Source: Streptomyces sp. CC208A (GTDB taxonomy: Bacteria; Actinomycetota; Actinomycetes; Streptomycetales; Streptomycetaceae). Taken from it: a stretch of 64,000 nt of DNA. Both the position numbers and the translations under genes were made by a program. The stretch lies in NCBI RefSeq assembly GCF_030010625.1, contig NZ_JASCXN010000018.1:62001-126000 (forward strand), read 5' to 3'. Position 1 is the stretch's first letter. Each line of letters begins with the position of its first letter. Positions 60,888 to 64,000 of this stretch are shown here, piece by piece. The notes beneath the pieces are model-generated. The model did no database searches and had not been told where the DNA came from. It was given only the letters and a program-made list of their open reading frames with translations.

Positions 60888-62261
60888 GTGAACACCACCG
60901 CCACCGACCAGCTGCCCGTCGTGGTCATCGGCGCCGGGCCCACCGGCCTGGCCGCCGCCGCCCACCTCGTCGAGCGCGGCCTCGAACCGCTGGTCCTGGA
61001 AGCCGGACCGGCCGCAGGTGCGGCGGTACGCGAGTGGGCACACGTCCGTCTGTTCTCCACGTGGGGAGAGGTCACCGACCTGGCCGCCGAGAAGCTCCTG
61101 GCCCCCACCGGATGGGTGAAGCCCGACGTGAAGACCTACCCGTCCGGCGGCGACTGGGCGGAGCGGTACCTCCAGCCGCTGGCCGACATCCTCGGCGACA
61201 AGGTCCACTTCGGTGCGACGGTCACTGGTGTCTCCCGCTCCGGCCGGGACCGGATCGTGGACGCCGACCGCGAGGCCCAGCCGTTCGTCGTCCACGTCGC
61301 GTACGCAGACGGCCGTGAGGGGCGGCTGTTCGCCCGCGCGGTGATCGACGCCTCCGGCACGTGGTCCACCCCGAGCCCGGCAGGAGCGTCCGGCCTCACC
61401 GCCCTCGGAGAGAAGGCCGCCGCCGACCGCGTCACCTACCGCGTCCCCGACCTCAGGGACCCCGCCGTCCGAGCCCGATACGCGGGCAGGCGCACCGCCG
61501 TGATCGGCTCCGGCGCCTCCGCCTTCACCGCGCTCGCCGCCCTCGCCGACCTGGCCACGTCCGAGGACGGCGCGGGGACGAAGGCCGTGTGGATCCTGCG
61601 CCGGGGCATCTCCGGCTCCACCTTCGGCGGCGGGAGCGCCGACCAGCTCCCCGCCCGCGGCGCACTGGGTCTTGCCGCGAAGGCGGCGGTGGACGAGGGC
61701 CACGCCGACGCCGTGACCGGCTTCCGTACGGAGGCGATCGAGCGCGACGGCGACCGCCTGGTCCTCGTGGCCGAGGACGGCCGCCGGCTCGACCCGGTCG
61801 ACGAGGTCATCGTCCTCACGGGCTTCCGCCCCGACCTCTCCTTCCTCTCCGAGCTCCGCCTCGGCCTCGACGAGCGCCTCCAGGCCCCGGTCGAACTCGC
61901 CCCGCTCATCGACCCCAACCAGCACTCCTGCGGCACCGTCTACCCCCACGGCGTCAACGAGCTGTCCCACCCCGAACAAGGCGTCTACCTCGTCGGGATG
62001 AAGTCCTACGGCCGCGCCCCGACCTTCCTCGCCCTCACCGGCTACGAGCAGGTCCGCTCCGTCGTCGCCGCCATCGCGGGCGACCGGGAGTCGGCCGAGC
62101 GCGTCGAGCTCGTCCTCCCGGAGACCGGGGTGTGCGGCGGCGCCGGCCTCTTCGACCAGCCGGACACGGAGCAGTCGGCGGATGGTGGAGGTTGCTGCGC
62201 CCCCACCCCGGCGCTCATTCAGCTCGGTACCACGACCTCGGCACCTTCCTGCGGCTCGTGA
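60888..62261 (+). CDS. FAD-dependent oxidoreductase of ars islands (ArsO-like)
   Basis: This 457-residue NAD(P)-binding flavoprotein has FAD motif VVVIGAGPTGLAAAAHLVER, NADPH motif TAVIGSGASAFTALAALADL and a late VIVLTGFRPDL block. The C-terminal tail is Cys-rich (VCGGAG and GGGCCAP), which could bind As(III). Proteins of this type are standard in Streptomyces ars clusters and are thought to be arsenical monooxygenases; the exact reaction is unproven. I prefer the GTG at 60888 (AAAGGGG upstream); the ATG at 60864 is an alternative. It overlaps the MFS start (GTGA). Confidence 0.85.
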   Translation: MNTTATDQLPVVVIGAGPTGLAAAAHLVERGLEPLVLEAGPAAGAAVREWAHVRLFSTWGEVTDLAAEKLLAPTGWVKPDVKTYPSGGDWAERYLQPLADILGDKVHFGATVTGVSRSGRDRIVDADREAQPFVVHVAYADGREGRLFARAVIDASGTWSTPSPAGASGLTALGEKAAADRVTYRVPDLRDPAVRARYAGRRTAVIGSGASAFTALAALADLATSEDGAGTKAVWILRRGISGSTFGGGSADQLPARGALGLAAKAAVDEGHADAVTGFRTEAIERDGDRLVLVAEDGRRLDPVDEVIVLTGFRPDLSFLSELRLGLDERLQAPVELAPLIDPNQHSCGTVYPHGVNELSHPEQGVYLVGMKSYGRAPTFLALTGYEQVRSVVAAIAGDRESAERVELVLPETGVCGGAGLFDQPDTEQSADGGGCCAPTPALIQLGTTTSAPSCGS

Positions 62262-63623
62262 CCGACCTCGACACCCGCACGGACGGGGCCGTGACCGGAA
62301 CGGGGGACCGGTCGCGGCCCCGCGCCGCGCTCCCCGCCCTCTGCCTGACACAGATCACCGGCTGGGGGATCGTCTACTCCGCCTTCCCCGTCCCGCTCTC
62401 CCGCATCACGACCGACACCGGCTGGTCATCAGCCGCCACGACGGGCGCGTTCTCCCTTGCTCTCCTCGTCTCCGCGGCGGCAGGCGTACCGATCGGCCGC
62501 ATCCTGGACCGGCGCGGCCCACACCTGGTCATGACAGCGGGCTCCGCCCTCGCGGTCATCGGCGTACCGGCCGTGGCAGCCGCCCCCGACCTCCCCGCCT
62601 TCTACGCCGCGTGGGCCCTGACCGGCATCGCGATGGCCGCCACCTTCTACCAGCCCGCCTTCGCCGCACTCACCCTCCCCCAGACTTCGTCCGGGGGACC
62701 CCCAGTGGGGCCCCGACCGCGTCCGCGCCCTCACCATCGTCATCGTCACCCTCGTCGGCGGCCTCGCCTCCACCGTCTTCGCCCCACTCACCGCCGCCCT
62801 CGCCGAACACCTCGACTGGCGCGCCACCTACCTCGTGCTCGCAGGCGTGCTCGCCGCGATCACCCTCCCCTCCCACGCCCTCGCCCTACGAGCACCCTGG
62901 CCACCCGCCCCGCAGTCCCGGGACCCTGAACAGCCGACCGGAGGCGACAGGACCGCACGCGGCAGGGCCTTCCTCCTGCTCGCCACGGCGTTCACCCTCT
63001 CCGGCTTCGCCATGCACGCGGTCGTCATCGGGCTCGTACCGCTCCTCGAAGAGCGTGGCGCGAGCCCGACCACCGCCGCGTGGGCCCTCGGTCTCGGTGG
63101 CCTCGGCCAGACCCTCGGCCGCACCCCCTACGCCGCCCTCGCCACTCGCACGACCGTCACCACCCGAACCGCCGCCCTGATCGCCCTCGGCGGAGCCACC
63201 ACCGCGGCCCTCGCGCTGGTCCCGGGCCCCATCCCGCTCCTCGTCCTGCTCTCCGTCCTCGCCGGAGTCGTACGGGGCAACCTCACCCTGCTCCAGGCCA
63301 CCGCCGTCACCGACCGCTGGGGGACCGCGCACTACGGCCGGCTCTCCGCCCTTCTCGCCGCTCCGGCCACCATCGCCGCCGCCCTCGCTCCCTGGGCCGG
63401 AGCCACACTCGCCGGCCTGCTCGGCGGTTACGGCGGCCTCTTCCTCGCCTTGGGCGGATGCTCGTTGGCGGCAGCCTTCCTGGCGACGCGAGCCTCACCA
63501 CGAGAGAAGACATGGCGCCGCCCAGGTCCGGAGCGACCGCTGCCAGGCGGACGGCTCCACCGAGCCCCGTACAGCACGCGAGCCCGGAGAGGTTCGGACA
63601 ACGAACAAGCCCCAGGTCCCTGA
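62258..63623 (+). pseudogene. MFS transporter disrupted by a short hairpin insertion
   Basis: The first frame gives the start of a 12-helix MFS permease (PALCLTQITGWGIVYSAF, GRILDRRGPHLVM, AATFYQPAFAALTL). At 62675 it meets a 30-bp hairpin element, after which the protein continues in another frame (WGPDRVRALTIVIVTLVGG to ALGGCSLAAAFLATRAS). Apart from the insertion the gene looks intact. It is coupled to the flavoprotein and was probably an efflux pump for an arsenical. Low-level function is possible only through frameshifting or separate halves. Confidence 0.82.
62675..62704 (+). repeat. Short hairpin insertion 2 (CCCCC...GGGGG-ACCCCCA)
   Basis: This 30-bp segment begins CTCCCCCAGAC, turns at TTC, returns as GTCCGGGGG and ends ACCCCCA. 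It sits exactly at the break in the MFS reading frame and matches element 1 at 59109 in its ends and layout. Confidence 0.65.
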
Positions 63624-63631
63624 CCTGGGGC
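63609..63631 (-). terminator. Hairpin beside the right tRNA-derived repeat
   Basis: There is a 10-bp stem (63609-63618 with 63622-63631) and a 3-nt loop, 9 bp from the right repeat. It occupies the same relative place as the hairpin at 54956-54990 but has a different sequence, as expected if each integrated element brought its own tRNA terminator. Confidence 0.75.
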
Positions 63632-63640
63632 CTGGCCGTG

Positions 63641-63682
63641 GAGCGGATGACGGGAACCGAACCCGCGCCATAAGCTTGGGAA
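63641..63682 (-). repeat. Right att-like repeat: 3' end of tRNA-Gly (CCC)
   Basis: All 42 bases are identical to 54994-55035. Again only the anticodon-to-acceptor half of the tRNA is present. Sequence to the right does not complete the tRNA, so the functional copy must lie further right, or elsewhere. I see no gene between 63683 and 63944. Confidence 0.8.
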
Positions 63683-63905
63683 CCACCGCCACCTGCCTCG
63701 ATCATTTGGCGACCGACCTGCGAAAACACCCGTGGGAACGGCTTCTCTGGCTGCCTTCGAGGCATCCGCGCCGACCGCTGTTCACCGCCCCTGCCGGCAC
63801 GTTGTGGCACGGTCTTCTCGACAGGCCGCCCCCGGGGAGGACGGTCGTCCGGCTTGTGACGCAGCGCACTTCGCCCGCAGCGATGACTTCGTGCGCGGTC
63901 GTAGG

Positions 63906-63926
63906 TCATATGTGCGTCAACATCGA
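63906..63926. promoter_or_regulatory. ArsR-like operator upstream of the last gene
   Basis: On the minus strand this reads TCGATGTTGACGCACATATGA, a 21-base site whose first half matches the arsR 2 operator (T-C-N-A-T-G-T-T-G-A-C). It lies about 20 bp before the start at 63945. Confidence 0.5.
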
Positions 63927-63944
63927 CGCGAGAAAGGCCCGGCC

Positions 63945-64000
63945 ATGACCCATACGCTCAGCGCTCCCCAGAACGCCACCCCTGTCGCGCCCGAGTCCGG
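63945..64000 (+). CDS. Start of a further gene (partial, cut by the window)
   Basis: The ATG at 63945 is preceded by GAGAAAGG and opens a frame (MTHTLSAPQNATPVAPES) that runs off the window. The 18 visible residues do not identify the family. The ArsR-like operator just upstream suggests another arsenic-regulated gene, such as an arsenite permease, in the next integrated segment. Confidence 0.55.
   Translation, partial: MTHTLSAPQNATPVAPES

Larger units (their letters stand above)
54994..63682. mobile_element. Arsenic-resistance island bounded by tRNA-Gly-derived direct repeats
   Basis: The 8.7-kb segment is flanked by identical 42-bp direct repeats and carries a compact arsenic gene set: trxB, two arsC-like genes, two arsR genes, an aquaglyceroporin, flavoproteins, an acetyltransferase and an MFS transporter. 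No integrase is inside, so it may have been moved by a neighbouring element or has lost its integrase. Similarity between the ends continues past the repeats (about 55075-55166 compared with 63717-63812), as expected for att arms. Confidence 0.72.

Noticed and set aside
63676..63948. 90-codon plus-strand frame between the right repeat and the last gene
   Set aside because: There is no ribosome site, it starts inside the repeat-flanking sequence and has no family pattern.

Overview
The window is high-GC actinobacterial DNA, almost certainly Streptomyces. The evidence is a strong G/C bias at third codon positions, frequent GTG starts, GGAGG-type ribosome sites, and family content typical of the genus: SARP, Scr1-like XRE plus DUF397, DUF5994, a SCO5918-family protein, and paired KhtTU-type antiporters. 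No intact rRNA or tRNA gene is present.

The left third (1-27.4 kb) is secondary-metabolism territory with four blocks. (1) 1-6.3 kb, minus strand: a type II polyketide operon (Trp-rich small protein, TcmI-type cyclase, KS-alpha, chain-length factor, ABC exporter) ending at a 14-bp hairpin, then a Tat-exported multicopper oxidase that runs off the left edge. No acyl carrier protein is visible. (2) 6.5-12.4 kb, minus strand: cysC-cysD-cysN-ssuA-ssuB-ssuC, for sulfate activation and sulfonate uptake. (3) 13.3-18.65 kb, minus strand: a small RiPP locus with a 40-residue precursor (18524-18646), a fused E1-like/YcaO cyclodehydratase, a histidine kinase built from two tandem kinase halves, and its LuxR-type response regulator. 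(4) 18.86-27.4 kb, plus strand: SARP regulator, type II thioesterase, acyl-CoA dehydrogenase-like flavoprotein, Sfp-type phosphopantetheinyl transferase, and a coupled FAD enzyme/fumarase-superfamily lyase pair. That pair has the arrangement of the aspartate-nitrosuccinate (CreE/CreD, FzmM/FzmL) route to nitrous acid, used for N-N bond and diazo formation.

The middle (27.4-55 kb) is mostly ordinary accessory chromosome. It holds an XRE/DUF397 pair, a TetR-rhodanese divergon, a berberine-bridge-type oxidase, LuxR regulators, a secreted YD-repeat phospholipase A2, a subtilase with FG-GAP-like repeats, an alpha/beta-hydrolase and a beta-lactamase-fold protein that have both lost catalytic residues, two convergent antiporter modules, and a cold-shock cluster (cspA, DEAD-box helicase, CBS protein, SCO5918 family, MerR). 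Gene remnants lie at 39.8-40.5 kb and 53.5 kb.

The right end (54994-63682) is an arsenic-resistance island bounded by two identical 42-bp direct repeats. The repeats match the 3' end of a tRNA-Gly (CCC anticodon), and each sits beside a hairpin. The island carries trxB, two arsenate reductases, two arsR genes, an aquaglyceroporin, ArsO-like flavoproteins, an ArsN1-like acetyltransferase and an MFS transporter. Two of its genes are broken by short, related CCCCC/GGGGG hairpin insertions. Neither repeat is attached to an intact tRNA, so at least one more integrated segment probably lies to the right. The next gene (63945 onward) again has an ArsR-like operator in front of it.
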